This document shows positions 6,134-15,108 of a stretch of DNA of 19,611 nucleotides, one piece after another. The position numbers and the translations under genes are program-made. Position 1 is the stretch's first letter. Every line of letters starts with the position of its first letter. Source of the DNA: CAUZFZ01 sp963579025 (GTDB taxonomy: Bacteria > Planctomycetota > Planctomycetia > Planctomycetales > Planctomycetaceae). The notes below the pieces were generated by a model that saw only the letters and a list, made by a program, of their open reading frames with translations, searched no databases and had not been told where the DNA came from. The DNA is taken from positions 1 to 19,611 of the forward strand of contig CAUZFZ010000177.1 of the NCBI GenBank assembly GCA_963579025.1, written 5' to 3'.

Positions 6134-8260
6134 ATGCCGCCGGAATCGGGCGCCGCGTGGCGCGGAGCATGGACGATATCGCGGGGATACATCTTCCCCG
6201 TGCTGATCGTGGCGTCGGTGCTGGTAATCATCGCGCCGTTGCCGCCGATGCTGATGGACCTGCTGCTGGCTGCCAACGTCACGGCCGCCGTGCTCATTCT
6301 GCTGACGACGATCTATGTCCGCCGGCCGCTTGAATTCAGCGTATTTCCCGCGATTCTGCTCGGTACGACACTTGCCCGACTTGTACTGAACGTCGCGTCG
6401 ACGCGTCTCATTCTGACCCGTGGAGGCACCGACGGAACGGCTGCCGCTGGCGAGGTCATTCAGGCCTTTGGTGAGTTTGTCGCCGGCGATCGCATTGCCG
6501 TCGGGCTGATCCTGTTCTGCATTCTGATCGCAATTCAGTTTCTAGTGATTACCAAAGGATCAGGCCGGGTCAGCGAAGTGGCCGCGCGGTTCTTTCTGGA
6601 TGGCATGCCCGGCAAGCAGATGTCGATCGATGCCGATCTGGCCGCCGGCGCGATCTCTCAGGCTGAAGCCAAAGCACGGCGGCAGGAGATCGCTCAGCAG
6701 GCCGATTTCTATGGCGCGATGGACGGTGCCAGCAAATTCGTGCGCGGTGATGCCGTCGCCAGCATCGTGATCACACTGATCAATATTGCCGGCGGACTCT
6801 ACATCGGAGTTGTGGAAAACAAACTCGCCGTCGGCCAGGCGGCCACCACATTCACGAAGCTGACGATCGGTGACGGCCTGGTGACTCAGATTCCGAGCTT
6901 TCTGATCGCACTGGCGGCCGGTCTGATCGTGACGCGTTCATCCATCGACAGCGACCTTCCCCGAGACGTCGTGTCGCAGTTGTTCCGGCACCCGGAAGCG
7001 ATGTTTTTGTCCGCCGCATTTTTGGGTGCGATGGCCTTCACCGGGTTGCCGATGGCCCCGATGCTGGTGCTGGCCGTCGGCTGTGCGGTGACAGGATTGA
7101 TGCTCAACAAAGCTCGCGCCACGAATCAGATCGAGGAATCCCGCCTCGAAGTGGAAGTCGCTGCTCCCATAGTGCCGCCGGAACGGAAACCTGAAGATCG
7201 CCTGTCCGTCGAGCCACTGATGGTCGAGCTGGGGGCTGGCCTGATCGCGCTGGCCGATCCCGCGCAAGGCGGCGATTTACTGGAACGGGTGACTCGAATT
7301 CGGCACCAGATCGCCGAAGAACTCGGCCTGATGCTGCCGAAAGTTCGTGTCCGTGATAACACGCTGCTGGACCTGAATGAATACGTCGTTCGCATTCGTG
7401 ACATGGAAGTCGCTCGAGGCGAAGTCTGGCCAACACATCATTTCGCGGTTGATCCCGGCAACGCTCAGGGCGACTTGCCCGGCATTGAATCCGACGAACC
7501 GCTGAGTGGACACCGGGCTTTCTGGATCGAGTCGAGCACGGTCGATCGGGCGACTGGCCAAGGCTTCGCGGTCCAGGAACCGGCCGCGGTTGTCATCCAG
7601 CATCTGACCGAATTGATTCGGCAGCACTCCAGCGAACTGCTGACTCGGCAGAACGTGCACGACCTGGTCGCCGTCTTGAAGTCGCGGGCTCCGACACTGG
7701 TCGAGGAGCTGAATTCTGATCAGGTCAGAATGTCGCACGTGCATCGAGTGCTGAAGAACCTGCTGTCCGAGCGTGTCCCGATTCGCGATCTGGAGACGAT
7801 CCTGCAGACGGTCATCGACAATGCCGATCGCATCGGCAATCAGTCGATCCTGACCGAGTACGTGCGCACGGCACTGGCCCGCACGATTTGCCAGCAGTAT
7901 CGCGATCCGCAGCGCCGCATCCACCTGGTCAGTTTTGATCCGGTGCTTGAGGACCACTTGAAAACAAAAACTGACTTCGATGACTTCGGCGTCAGCTCGA
8001 GAGTGGCGCCTCAGGAATCAGAAGCGCTTATGGCAGCCTTGAAAATCGAACTGAAGAAACTGACAGACCGCGGCCTGCCACCCGTCGTGATCACGACCGC
8101 TCCGCAGATTCGAGCGGGGCTGCGTCAAATGACACGTCGAGTAATCCCGACTCTGGCCGTCCTGTGTCTGAACGAGATTACTCCCGAAACACAAATCGTC
8201 AGCCGCGGCTACGTGAGCGCCGAGATACTGCGGCCCGTGCTCGTGCAGCCAGCGGCGTGA
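6134..8260 (+). CDS. flhA: Flagellar biosynthesis protein FlhA (export gate)
   Basis: This 708-aa protein forms the nonameric gate of the flagellar type III export apparatus in the inner membrane, coupling proton flow to substrate export and docking chaperone-substrate complexes. The N-terminal half has about eight helices, starting with YIFPVLIVASVLVIIAPLPP. The FHIPEP signature is clear: VRRPLEFSVFPAILLGTT, LVLNVASTRLIL, then VITKGSGRVSEVAARFFLDG, MPGKQMSIDADL, ADFYGAMDGASKFVRGDA and LTIGDGLVTQIPSFLIAL. The cytoplasmic half ends in RVIPTLAVLCLNEITPE. Length is normal (about 690-700). The ATG at 6134 is chosen because GGAGG at 6124-6128 lies five bases before it; the earlier ATGs at 6114 and 6130 are out of frame. 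flhF and flhG follow on the same strand. No flhB is adjacent in the window. Confidence 0.97.
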   Translation: MPPESGAAWRGAWTISRGYIFPVLIVASVLVIIAPLPPMLMDLLLAANVTAAVLILLTTIYVRRPLEFSVFPAILLGTTLARLVLNVASTRLILTRGGTDGTAAAGEVIQAFGEFVAGDRIAVGLILFCILIAIQFLVITKGSGRVSEVAARFFLDGMPGKQMSIDADLAAGAISQAEAKARRQEIAQQADFYGAMDGASKFVRGDAVASIVITLINIAGGLYIGVVENKLAVGQAATTFTKLTIGDGLVTQIPSFLIALAAGLIVTRSSIDSDLPRDVVSQLFRHPEAMFLSAAFLGAMAFTGLPMAPMLVLAVGCAVTGLMLNKARATNQIEESRLEVEVAAPIVPPERKPEDRLSVEPLMVELGAGLIALADPAQGGDLLERVTRIRHQIAEELGLMLPKVRVRDNTLLDLNEYVVRIRDMEVARGEVWPTHHFAVDPGNAQGDLPGIESDEPLSGHRAFWIESSTVDRATGQGFAVQEPAAVVIQHLTELIRQHSSELLTRQNVHDLVAVLKSRAPTLVEELNSDQVRMSHVHRVLKNLLSERVPIRDLETILQTVIDNADRIGNQSILTEYVRTALARTICQQYRDPQRRIHLVSFDPVLEDHLKTKTDFDDFGVSSRVAPQESEALMAALKIELKKLTDRGLPPVVITTAPQIRAGLRQMTRRVIPTLAVLCLNEITPETQIVSRGYVSAEILRPVLVQPAA

Positions 8261-8339
8261 TGACCCGACGCGTTGAAACAAGACCGTAAAGCGGCAGGCA
8301 GATTTCTCCGAAATCCGCACGTGAAGAAAGACATGACTC

Positions 8340-9800
8340 ATGAGTGACGTAAGAACTTACCGTGCCGGCTCGATGCACGAGGCATTGGCGATCGTCCGCA
8401 AAGAGCTGGGCATGGATGCAGTCATCCTGCACACGCGACACGTCACGAAGAAACGATTCCTGCCGTTCCTGAAGCCGCGCGAGCAGGTTGAGATTACCGC
8501 CGGTGTTGGTGTGAATGTGCGCCAGCCTGCGGCCGCGGTCACATCCGGGCCGCCGGTCTCAACTGCCCCTGCCCCATTGCCCGCAGCCACCTTCGATGAG
8601 CCTGTTGATTCGGTCTCCCGGGCGGCTGCGATTGCCGCCGAACTCGAACGCCGAAATGCCGAGCAAAGTCGGCTTGATAGCAGTCTGGATGTGCTCCGAT
8701 CGAATGTCGTTGCTGACGCACTTGAGACACCGACAACGGACCAGCCTGATCAGGATTCGGTGATCACTAATTTCGATCAGACCGACTCGCCATCCGTTGC
8801 CGAGCCGGCAGCGGACGAAACGGAATTGGATGAATCGCCCGCCTCTCACATTGGTCACCAGGCGGATGGTCTGGCTGCGCGAATACAGGAGATGGAAGGC
8901 GACTCGGCTTCAGAACTTGTCAATAAAATTGACTCGCTGCAGAAGATGGTCGAAAGCCTGACCCGATCAACCCAGATGCGGGCTGCCGACGAAATCCCCA
9001 GCGAGCTGTTCGACATCTACACGCAGCTCATCGATGCCGACATCGAAGACGACCTGGCGAGAGAGTTGATTTTTGCGCTGCGGAAAGAGGCCACGCCGGA
9101 ACAACTCCACGATCCCGTGGCGGCGCGATCGGTTCTGTCTGCACTGGTCGAACGTCAAATTCAATGCGCGAATCCGATCCGCCCCGAAGCGGGCCGTCGG
9201 CGGGTCGTCGCGCTGGTCGGACCGACCGGTGTTGGTAAGACGACGACCATTGCAAAACTCGCCGCGAATTTCCGATTGCGGGACGGCATCCGCATGGGCC
9301 TGGTCACCGTCGATACGTATCGCATCGCCGCTGTTGAGCAACTGCGAACATACGCGGAGATCATCGACCTGCCAATGAAGGTCGTGACCAGTCCGCAGGA
9401 AATGCGACGAGCACTCGACGAACTGGAAGGCATGGACCTGATTCTGGTCGACACCGCCGGTCGCAGCCCACGCGACGAACTCAAGATTCAGGAACTCAAG
9501 CAGTTGCTTAATGAGGCGGAAATTGACGAGGTGCATCTTGTCATGAGCCTGACCGCGAGTGTCCGCAGCATCCGCATGACGTGCGACCAGTTTGCTCCTG
9601 TCAAACCGACTGCATTGATCCTGACGAAACTCGACGAAGCGGCCGGCATGGGAAGTCTCCTTTCGCTCGCGCGACAGGTGGAGCTTCCGGTCAGTTATCT
9701 GACCACCGGGCAGGACGTTCCCGAGGACATTGAAGCGGCCAACAAGTCACGAGTTGCACGTCTGGTGCTGGGGCAGGATCGGCTGTACGACAGTCTGTAG
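8340..9800 (+). CDS. flhF: Flagellar biosynthesis GTPase FlhF
   Basis: This 486-aa SRP-type GTPase marks where flagella are assembled and usually works with FlhG. Order seen: the N-terminal B domain with the family opening (TYRAGSMHEALAIVRKELG, then DAVILHTR); a long Pro/Ala/Asp-rich, probably disordered linker (about 60-175); the helical N domain (about 195-285); and the NG GTPase core with G1 GPTGVGKTTT (294-303), G2-type DTYRIAAVEQLRTYAE, G3 DTAGR (371-375) and G4 TKLDE (429-433) followed by GMGSLLS. All nucleotide-binding motifs look intact. The ATG at 8340 gives the family's normal N-terminus; there is no good SD. It begins 79 bp after flhA, and flhG starts soon after its stop. Confidence 0.96.
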   Translation: MSDVRTYRAGSMHEALAIVRKELGMDAVILHTRHVTKKRFLPFLKPREQVEITAGVGVNVRQPAAAVTSGPPVSTAPAPLPAATFDEPVDSVSRAAAIAAELERRNAEQSRLDSSLDVLRSNVVADALETPTTDQPDQDSVITNFDQTDSPSVAEPAADETELDESPASHIGHQADGLAARIQEMEGDSASELVNKIDSLQKMVESLTRSTQMRAADEIPSELFDIYTQLIDADIEDDLARELIFALRKEATPEQLHDPVAARSVLSALVERQIQCANPIRPEAGRRRVVALVGPTGVGKTTTIAKLAANFRLRDGIRMGLVTVDTYRIAAVEQLRTYAEIIDLPMKVVTSPQEMRRALDELEGMDLILVDTAGRSPRDELKIQELKQLLNEAEIDEVHLVMSLTASVRSIRMTCDQFAPVKPTALILTKLDEAAGMGSLLSLARQVELPVSYLTTGQDVPEDIEAANKSRVARLVLGQDRLYDSL

Positions 9801-9949
9801 GTTTGTCCGTTCGTAGTAACCGGATTCATCCGGTTCCTGCCGGCCTGGAACCTGCCGACCCAATACCGATTCCGCTCACAACAGACTTCAACACACGGGA
9901 CGCTCAAAGCCGGACAAGTCCGGCGACTACAAACGGAAACCATACAGCC

Positions 9950-10837
9950 GTGACCGATCAGGCGACCAGACTCCGAGGCCTTGCAGAGCAACACGACGCG
10001 CGTGTCGAACAACGTGCGTCTCCCGTGCCGCATCGCGCTCGCACAATCGCCGTCACGAGTGGCAAAGGCGGCGTCGGCAAGAGCAACGTGGCGCTGAATC
10101 TGGCCGTTGCGGCGCGGCGACTCGGCAAGTCTGTCTGTCTGCTGGATGCGTGTCTGGGACTGGGCAGCATCGATCTGCTGTGCGGGCTGAACGGTTACTG
10201 GAATCTCTCGCATGTCGTGACCGGATCGCGCTCATTGTCAGACGTTGTGCTCGACGGACCCGAAGGTATTCACGTGATTTCCGGCGCGAGCGGCCTGATC
10301 GAACTGGCCGACTGTCCGGAAACCGTGCAACGCGAGCTGCTGCTGCAAATGGAAGAACTTGAGCGGGAGCACGACCTGCTGATCGTTGATACCAGCACCG
10401 GCATTCACCGCATGGTCCGGCAGTTCGCGACTGCGGCTGACCAGGTACTGATCGTGACGATGCCCGAGGTCACTGCCATAGCGGATGCCTACGCAACCAT
10501 CAAAGCTCTTTCGGCACCGGACGCCCCACCACTCGATGTGGTCGTGAACCAGGCGGATTCGCCGTCTCAGGCAAAAGCGATTGCTGATCGGCTGAAACAG
10601 ACGTCAAAGATGTTTCTGCAAACGCACGTTGGATTCGCCGGCCATGTCTCTCGAGACGCGGCCGTCGCCCGTGCGGTTGCCAGCCGCACTCCATTTGTGA
10701 TCGATTCTCCGCGATGTGCGGCGGCGGCGGATGTCGGACAACTTGCCCGTCGAGTGATCAGCAGTGGCGGTTCGTTGCAGACGTTCCAGTCGTACTTCGA
10801 CCGCTTTCGGCACGGACGCACCTCCCGATCCGCCTGA
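9950..10837 (+). CDS. flhG: Flagellum-number regulator FlhG (MinD-like ATPase)
   Basis: This 295-aa ParA/MinD-type ATPase stimulates FlhF GTPase and limits flagellar number. The GTG at 9950 is chosen because it places the FlhG activator motif DQATRLR at residues 3-9, as in the family. The frame is also open to a TTG at 9803, but those 49 residues are low-complexity and Pro-rich. The deviant Walker A SGKGGVGKS (37-45) and Walker B LLIVDTSTGI (Asp147) are present. Odd: the Walker A' strand reads LLDACLGLGSIDLL, where the family has DADLG; the second Asp, equivalent to MinD Asp40, is Cys68. The rest (MPEVTAIADAYATIK, then VVNQA) is typical. The stop codon sits in a small CCGCC-TGA-GGCGG hairpin (10830-10842). 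It completes the flhA-flhF-flhG block. Confidence 0.93.
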   Translation: MTDQATRLRGLAEQHDARVEQRASPVPHRARTIAVTSGKGGVGKSNVALNLAVAARRLGKSVCLLDACLGLGSIDLLCGLNGYWNLSHVVTGSRSLSDVVLDGPEGIHVISGASGLIELADCPETVQRELLLQMEELEREHDLLIVDTSTGIHRMVRQFATAADQVLIVTMPEVTAIADAYATIKALSAPDAPPLDVVVNQADSPSQAKAIADRLKQTSKMFLQTHVGFAGHVSRDAAVARAVASRTPFVIDSPRCAAAADVGQLARRVISSGGSLQTFQSYFDRFRHGRTSRSA

Positions 10838-10980
10838 GGCGGGCGGCGAACTTCGTCCGTAGTCACAATCGCCAGACCGTGCGCGTGACTCGACCACGAA
10901 CGTCGTGTGTCGCTTGCGACAGGTTCGACTTCGGATGCCGCGCCGGTAAGCTTCGTCTGACCTGTTCGACGGAGCCAACG

Positions 10981-13056
10981 ATGAACCGAGCCTTGATCTG
11001 CCTGCTATGTCTTCTGTTTACCTCACCAGAAAGTTCGTCACTGTCGGCTGCGGAAACCACTCACGACGTCGTCGTCTATGGTGGCACGTCGGCCGGCGTG
11101 ATCGCGGCTGTGCAGACAGCTCGTCAGGGTCGGTCCGTCGTGTTGATTGAACCGGGACAGCATCTGGGAGGGTTGACCAGCGGTGGACTGGGGTGGACCG
11201 ACAGTGGGAACAAGGCCGTGATTGGTGGTGTGTCACGCGAGTTCTATCAGCGGATCAAGCGGCACTATGACAATCCAGCGGCGTGGCCATTCGTAAGGCG
11301 TGCCGGATACGACCGCTACAGGCCTGCCGACGATGCCATGTGGACATTCGAGCCGCGCGTCGCTGAGACGACGTTTATCGAAATGCTCGACGAGCAGAAC
11401 GTGCCGGTCGTACGTGGGCAGCGGCTGAATCGGAAGTCGGGAGTCCGCACAGACGGCAAACGGATCACGTCTATCACCATGGAATCCGGCGAGACATACT
11501 CAGGTCGAATGTTCATCGACGCGACGTATGAGGGCGATTTGATGGCGGCCGCAGGGGTCAGCTATGCCGTTGGTCGAGAAAGCAACCAGAAGTACGAAGA
11601 GACGCTGAACGGGGTCGCGAGGAGATACAACACACATAAGCACCGGTTCGTCGTCGACGTCGATCCGTATCTGGTGGAGGGTGATCCCAATAGCGGACTG
11701 CTGCCGGGCGTGCATGGCGATCCTCCGGGGGAAGAAGGCGCCGGCGATCATCGAATTCAGGCCTATTGCTTCCGCATGTGCATGTCGAACGTGCCACAGA
11801 ATCGTGTCCCGTTTCCGAAACCCGACGGGTACAACGAGAAGCAGTACGAGCTTCTGTTGCGGAACTTCGAGGCGGGGGATTTGCGCCTGCCGCTGAAGCC
11901 GGACATGATGCCGAATGGCAAAACGGACACAAATAACAACTGCGCGTTTTCGACGGACAACATCGGAAAGAACTACGCCTATCCGGAGGCGAGTTATGCC
12001 GACCGCCGGAAGATCATTGCTGAGCACGAGTCGTACCAGAAGGGCCTGATGTGGACGCTCGCCAATCACCCGCGGGTGCCGCAGACCATTCGCGAGACGA
12101 TGAGTCGCTGGGGGCTGGCGAAGGATGAGTTCACGGACAACGGCAACTGGCCGCACCAAATCTATGTGCGTGAAGCTCGACGGATGGTTGGCGATTACGT
12201 CGCCAGTGAACTCGACTGTCGCCGCATTCGCGTGTGCGAGGATTCGGTCGGACTCGGTTCGTACAACATGGATTCCCACAACGTGCAGCGCTATGTCACG
12301 GCCGAAGGCTTCGTCCAGAACGAAGGCGACGTGCAGGAGTCGCCTGGTGGACCATATCTCATCAGTTACCGGTCGATCGTTCCGCAGCGAGGCGAAGTCG
12401 AGAATCTACTCGTGCCCGTGTGTGTTTCGTCGTCGCACATTGCGTACGGATCCATCCGCATGGAACCCGTCTTCATGGTTCTGGGCCAATCGGCGGCGTC
12501 CGCCGCGATTCTGGCCATCGAGAAGAACATCTCCGTGCAGGATGTCGGCTATGCGGATCTGCGTACGCGACTTGTTGACGACGGGCAGGTCCTGGATCTT
12601 CCTCCCAACTCGCAGCCGAAGAAGCGGATCGCGAAGAGTTCTCTGGGCGGCATCGCAGTTGATGACTCGGAAGCCGAACTCCTGGGAGCCTGGTCGACAA
12701 GTGCGTCCGTATTGCCGTATGTGGAGTCTGGTTATCGGCACGACGACAACGACGACAAGGGCAACAAAGTTGCCCGATTCACCGCCGAACTGAAGCCCGG
12801 TCGTTACGACGTGCTGATGAGCTGGACGGCTCATACAAATCGCGCGAGCAACGTGCCGGTGGTCGTCAAAGATGCTGACGGGGACAAGTCGCACACCGTG
12901 AATCAGCGCAAGGCACCGGACATCAATGGCCTGCTCGGAAAAATCGGCCAGTTCGAATTTGGTGACACCGGAACGGTCCTGATCGGGAACGAAAACACCG
13001 ACGGGTACGTCATCGTTGATACGGTCGTCTTCGTGCCCGTGAAGCCAAAGCGGTAG
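10981..13056 (+). CDS. Secreted FAD-dependent oxidoreductase with Golvesin/xanthan-lyase-like C-terminal domain
   Basis: This 691-aa protein carries a signal peptide (RALICLLCLLFTSPESSS, ending near SAAETT). The dinucleotide-binding fold follows: THDVVVYGGTSAGVIAAVQT (GGTSAG 34-39), then VVLIEPGQHLGGLTSGGLGW. This is the FAD_oxidored (PF12831) type. Conserved later blocks include MFIDATYEGDLMAAAGVSYA, REARRMVGDYV and PVCVSSSHIAYGSIRMEPVF with LGQSAASAA. The last 130 residues (from about LGAWSTSASVLPYVESGYRH to DTVVFVPV) look like the Golvesin/xanthan-lyase beta-sandwich often fused to these enzymes in planctomycetes. The substrate is unknown; an exported carbohydrate-linked oxidation is inferred. 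The start is the ATG at 10981 with GGAG at 10971-10974; the frame is open upstream to 10714 but runs antisense to nothing useful and overlaps flhG. Confidence 0.88.
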   Translation: MNRALICLLCLLFTSPESSSLSAAETTHDVVVYGGTSAGVIAAVQTARQGRSVVLIEPGQHLGGLTSGGLGWTDSGNKAVIGGVSREFYQRIKRHYDNPAAWPFVRRAGYDRYRPADDAMWTFEPRVAETTFIEMLDEQNVPVVRGQRLNRKSGVRTDGKRITSITMESGETYSGRMFIDATYEGDLMAAAGVSYAVGRESNQKYEETLNGVARRYNTHKHRFVVDVDPYLVEGDPNSGLLPGVHGDPPGEEGAGDHRIQAYCFRMCMSNVPQNRVPFPKPDGYNEKQYELLLRNFEAGDLRLPLKPDMMPNGKTDTNNNCAFSTDNIGKNYAYPEASYADRRKIIAEHESYQKGLMWTLANHPRVPQTIRETMSRWGLAKDEFTDNGNWPHQIYVREARRMVGDYVASELDCRRIRVCEDSVGLGSYNMDSHNVQRYVTAEGFVQNEGDVQESPGGPYLISYRSIVPQRGEVENLLVPVCVSSSHIAYGSIRMEPVFMVLGQSAASAAILAIEKNISVQDVGYADLRTRLVDDGQVLDLPPNSQPKKRIAKSSLGGIAVDDSEAELLGAWSTSASVLPYVESGYRHDDNDDKGNKVARFTAELKPGRYDVLMSWTAHTNRASNVPVVVKDADGDKSHTVNQRKAPDINGLLGKIGQFEFGDTGTVLIGNENTDGYVIVDTVVFVPVKPKR

Positions 13057-13080
13057 CCGTCTCGATGGAGGGCGCAGTCA

Positions 13081-13701
13081 TTATGGCTGCGGCTCGTCAC
13101 GGATCAGCAGGACCATGCGGGTGAGATCGACGACGGACTCGGCGTGCATCTTTTCCAGGATCTTCGCTCGTTGATGCGCGACGGTGTTGGGGCTTGTACC
13201 AAGTGCCAGCGCGACACTCTTCGTGCCTTTTCCGTCCACGAGCTGGTCCATGACCTCGTGTTCGCGCGCGGTCAACGTGGCCATCCGCGATTCGATTTCG
13301 AGCTGCTCGGCATGCTCCATGCGCCACTGGCGGTCGGATTCCAGAGCGTCCTCGATGATGCCCAGCAGACGGTCTTTCTCATACGGCTTCTCAACGAAGT
13401 GCCACGCTCCTGAGCGCATGGCATCGACAGCCATGGGCAGGTCACCGTGTGCGGTGAGCATGATGATGGGCAGTGCGGGCGCCTGTTCGGCCAGAAGTCG
13501 TTGAAGCTGCAGACCGTCCATACCGGGCATGCGGACATCGAGGATCAGACAGCCAGGCTGCGACGTGTCGTATTGATCGAGGAAGGACTCGGCATCTTCA
13601 AACGCTTTCGTCTGGTGACCGACGGCCTTCAGAAGCAGCGACAGGGAATCGCGAATCGACGGGTCATCGTCGACCACAAAGACGAACGGTTTGGAATTCA
13701 T
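13081..13701 (-). CDS. FixJ-family two-component response regulator
   Basis: This 206-aa protein is a receiver plus LuxR-type HTH, a DNA-binding transcription regulator. The receiver has the acidic cluster DDD (11-13), phosphoacceptor Asp55 in LILDVRMPGMDG, Thr83 in IIMLTAHGD and Lys105 in FVEKPY. The output domain (about 140-200) begins LTAREHEVMDQLVDG and has SVALALGTSPNTVAHQRA as the HTH, with KILEKMHAES following, the FixJ pattern. It is translationally coupled to the upstream kinase by a 4-bp ATGA overlap (13698-13701), which strongly suggests they are partners. Its 3' end faces the FAD-oxidoreductase across 24 bp with no obvious terminator. Target genes are unknown. Confidence 0.94.
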   Translation of the reverse strand: MNSKPFVFVVDDDPSIRDSLSLLLKAVGHQTKAFEDAESFLDQYDTSQPGCLILDVRMPGMDGLQLQRLLAEQAPALPIIMLTAHGDLPMAVDAMRSGAWHFVEKPYEKDRLLGIIEDALESDRQWRMEHAEQLEIESRMATLTAREHEVMDQLVDGKGTKSVALALGTSPNTVAHQRAKILEKMHAESVVDLTRMVLLIRDEPQP

Positions 13702-14882
13702 GATTCGGACTTTCGCTCATCCGGGATGCGTCCATTTGGCAAGCATTCGTCAGGGGGCAAGGTAAATGTGAAGCTGAGACCGCGATGCGGGTTCGATTCC
13801 GCGTTCAACTGCCCGGCGTGCGATTCGATGATCGACCGGCAGATCGCCAGGCCCATGCCCAGGCCTGTCGCTTTCGTCGAATAGTAGGGCTCGAACAGTT
13901 GCGGCAGTGTGGCCGGATCATGTTTCGGACCATTGTCCGACACCGTCACACGCACTCGGTCGGTGAACTCAGTGCGGACCGTAAGCAATCGCTCTGCCTG
14001 CGGAGTCAGGTCCATGGCCTCCAGTCCGTTTCGCACAAGATTCAGCAGCACCTGTTGGATTTGCACGCGATCGGCCCGGATGACTGGAATGGAGTCCATA
14101 AGCTCCAGTTGCAGTGAGTATCCGCCGAGATCGGCTTCGTGTGAGACCATGTCGGCCACTTCTCGGACGAGGTCGTTGATGACCGTTTCTGTACGCTCCG
14201 GCTCGCGTTTCCGGACCAGTCCGCGGAGTCGGCGGATGATCTCGGCCGCCCGCTGAGACTCGGACACCACCCGCTCGAGGATGTGCCGGAAGTCGTCCGG
14301 TTCGAGGTTGCCGGAATCGAGTCCGGTCAGGGCCGTTTCCGCGTATCCGACCAGTGCGGTCAGCGGTTGATTGAGTTCGTGAGCCATGCCCGACGCCATC
14401 TCACCCATCGTGTTCAGGCGGGCCAGATGAGCCAGTTCGGCTTCGTGTCGCTGCCGGTCAATCTGCTGATGCGCGTGTTGCAGTTCAACGTCCGTTCGCT
14501 TTCGCTCGACGGCGTAGCGCACTGCCCGAGACAGCAGACGAGCATCAATACGGCCCTTGACCAGATAGTCCTGAGCACCCCTGTTGAGCGATTCCAGTGC
14601 CGTGGCTTCGTCGTCAATGCCGGTCAGCACGATCACGGGTGTGTCTGGTGAGCATTCCCGAATTCGCTCACATGCACCTGGGCCGACACTGTCCGGCAAT
14701 GTCAGGTCAAGCATCACCGCGTCAACGTCCTGCTCCGCCATGCAGTCAAGCCCATCGGCGAGTTGTATCGTGCGCGTGATTCGGCACGACTCTCCCAGGG
14801 CCTCGCGCAGAAGACCCTCGATCAGAATGCGATCGGTTTGCGAGTCCTCAATCAGCAGGATGTGTAAATCGTCGACGGACAT
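13698..14882 (-). CDS. Hybrid sensor: N-terminal receiver plus HisKA/HATPase histidine kinase
   Basis: A 394-aa soluble kinase with no membrane helix or PAS domain. The receiver comes first: HILLIEDSQTDR, phosphoacceptor Asp59 in AVMLDLTLPDS, Thr87 in VIVLTGIDD and Lys109 in DYLVKG. A short coiled coil leads to the HisKA domain with His168 in MASGMAHELNQPLTAL (FixL/DctB-type H box). The ATPase follows: N box NLVRNGLEAM, G1 VSDNGPK, and FEPYYSTKATGLGMGL. The input is therefore probably phosphate from another kinase rather than a ligand. The frame is also open to a TTG at 14897; ATG at 14882 gives the normal receiver start, though no SD is seen. The gene runs into the FixJ-like regulator with an ATGA overlap, forming a phosphorelay. 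Confidence 0.93.
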   Translation of the reverse strand: MSVDDLHILLIEDSQTDRILIEGLLREALGESCRITRTIQLADGLDCMAEQDVDAVMLDLTLPDSVGPGACERIRECSPDTPVIVLTGIDDEATALESLNRGAQDYLVKGRIDARLLSRAVRYAVERKRTDVELQHAHQQIDRQRHEAELAHLARLNTMGEMASGMAHELNQPLTALVGYAETALTGLDSGNLEPDDFRHILERVVSESQRAAEIIRRLRGLVRKREPERTETVINDLVREVADMVSHEADLGGYSLQLELMDSIPVIRADRVQIQQVLLNLVRNGLEAMDLTPQAERLLTVRTEFTDRVRVTVSDNGPKHDPATLPQLFEPYYSTKATGLGMGLAICRSIIESHAGQLNAESNPHRGLSFTFTLPPDECLPNGRIPDERKSES

Positions 14883-15001
14883 GTACGGGCAATCCAATGT
14901 GAGACAAACGAGACGTCCATACTACTCGTTGACGATTCGTTGTCCTCTCGGGCGCACTTTCCGGCCGATCAGCCGCGCCCATTCTATTTCCGGTTGATAC
15001 G

Positions 15002-15042
15002 AAAAAAGCCGGGCGAACGGCTCCGTCTCGTTCACCCGGCTT
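15002..15042 (-). terminator. Rho-independent terminator for the 15.1-17.4 kb minus-strand genes
   Basis: Read on the minus strand, AAGCCGGGTGAAC (15042-15030) pairs over 13 positions, one of them a U-G wobble, with GTTCGCCCGGCTT (15018-15006) across an 11-nt loop. A run of six T's (15007-15002) overlaps and follows the second arm. It lies between the hypothetical gene ending at 15109 and the kinase starting at 14882, so the kinase operon should have its own promoter in 14883-15001. Confidence 0.85.
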
Positions 15043-15108
15043 GTTCGCTGGCTCCCTGCCGCAGCTTTCTCAGCCGGCAGCAAGCCCGACCCACTCTTGT
15101 ACCGCGTG

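Noticed and set aside
9803..9949. TTG-started extension of FlhG
   Set aside because: Low-complexity Pro/Thr-rich 49 residues; the FlhG N-terminal DQAxxLR motif starts right after the GTG at 9950.
10714..10980. N-terminal extension of the FAD-oxidoreductase
   Set aside because: Overlaps flhG and precedes a clear signal peptide with an SD at 10971-10974.
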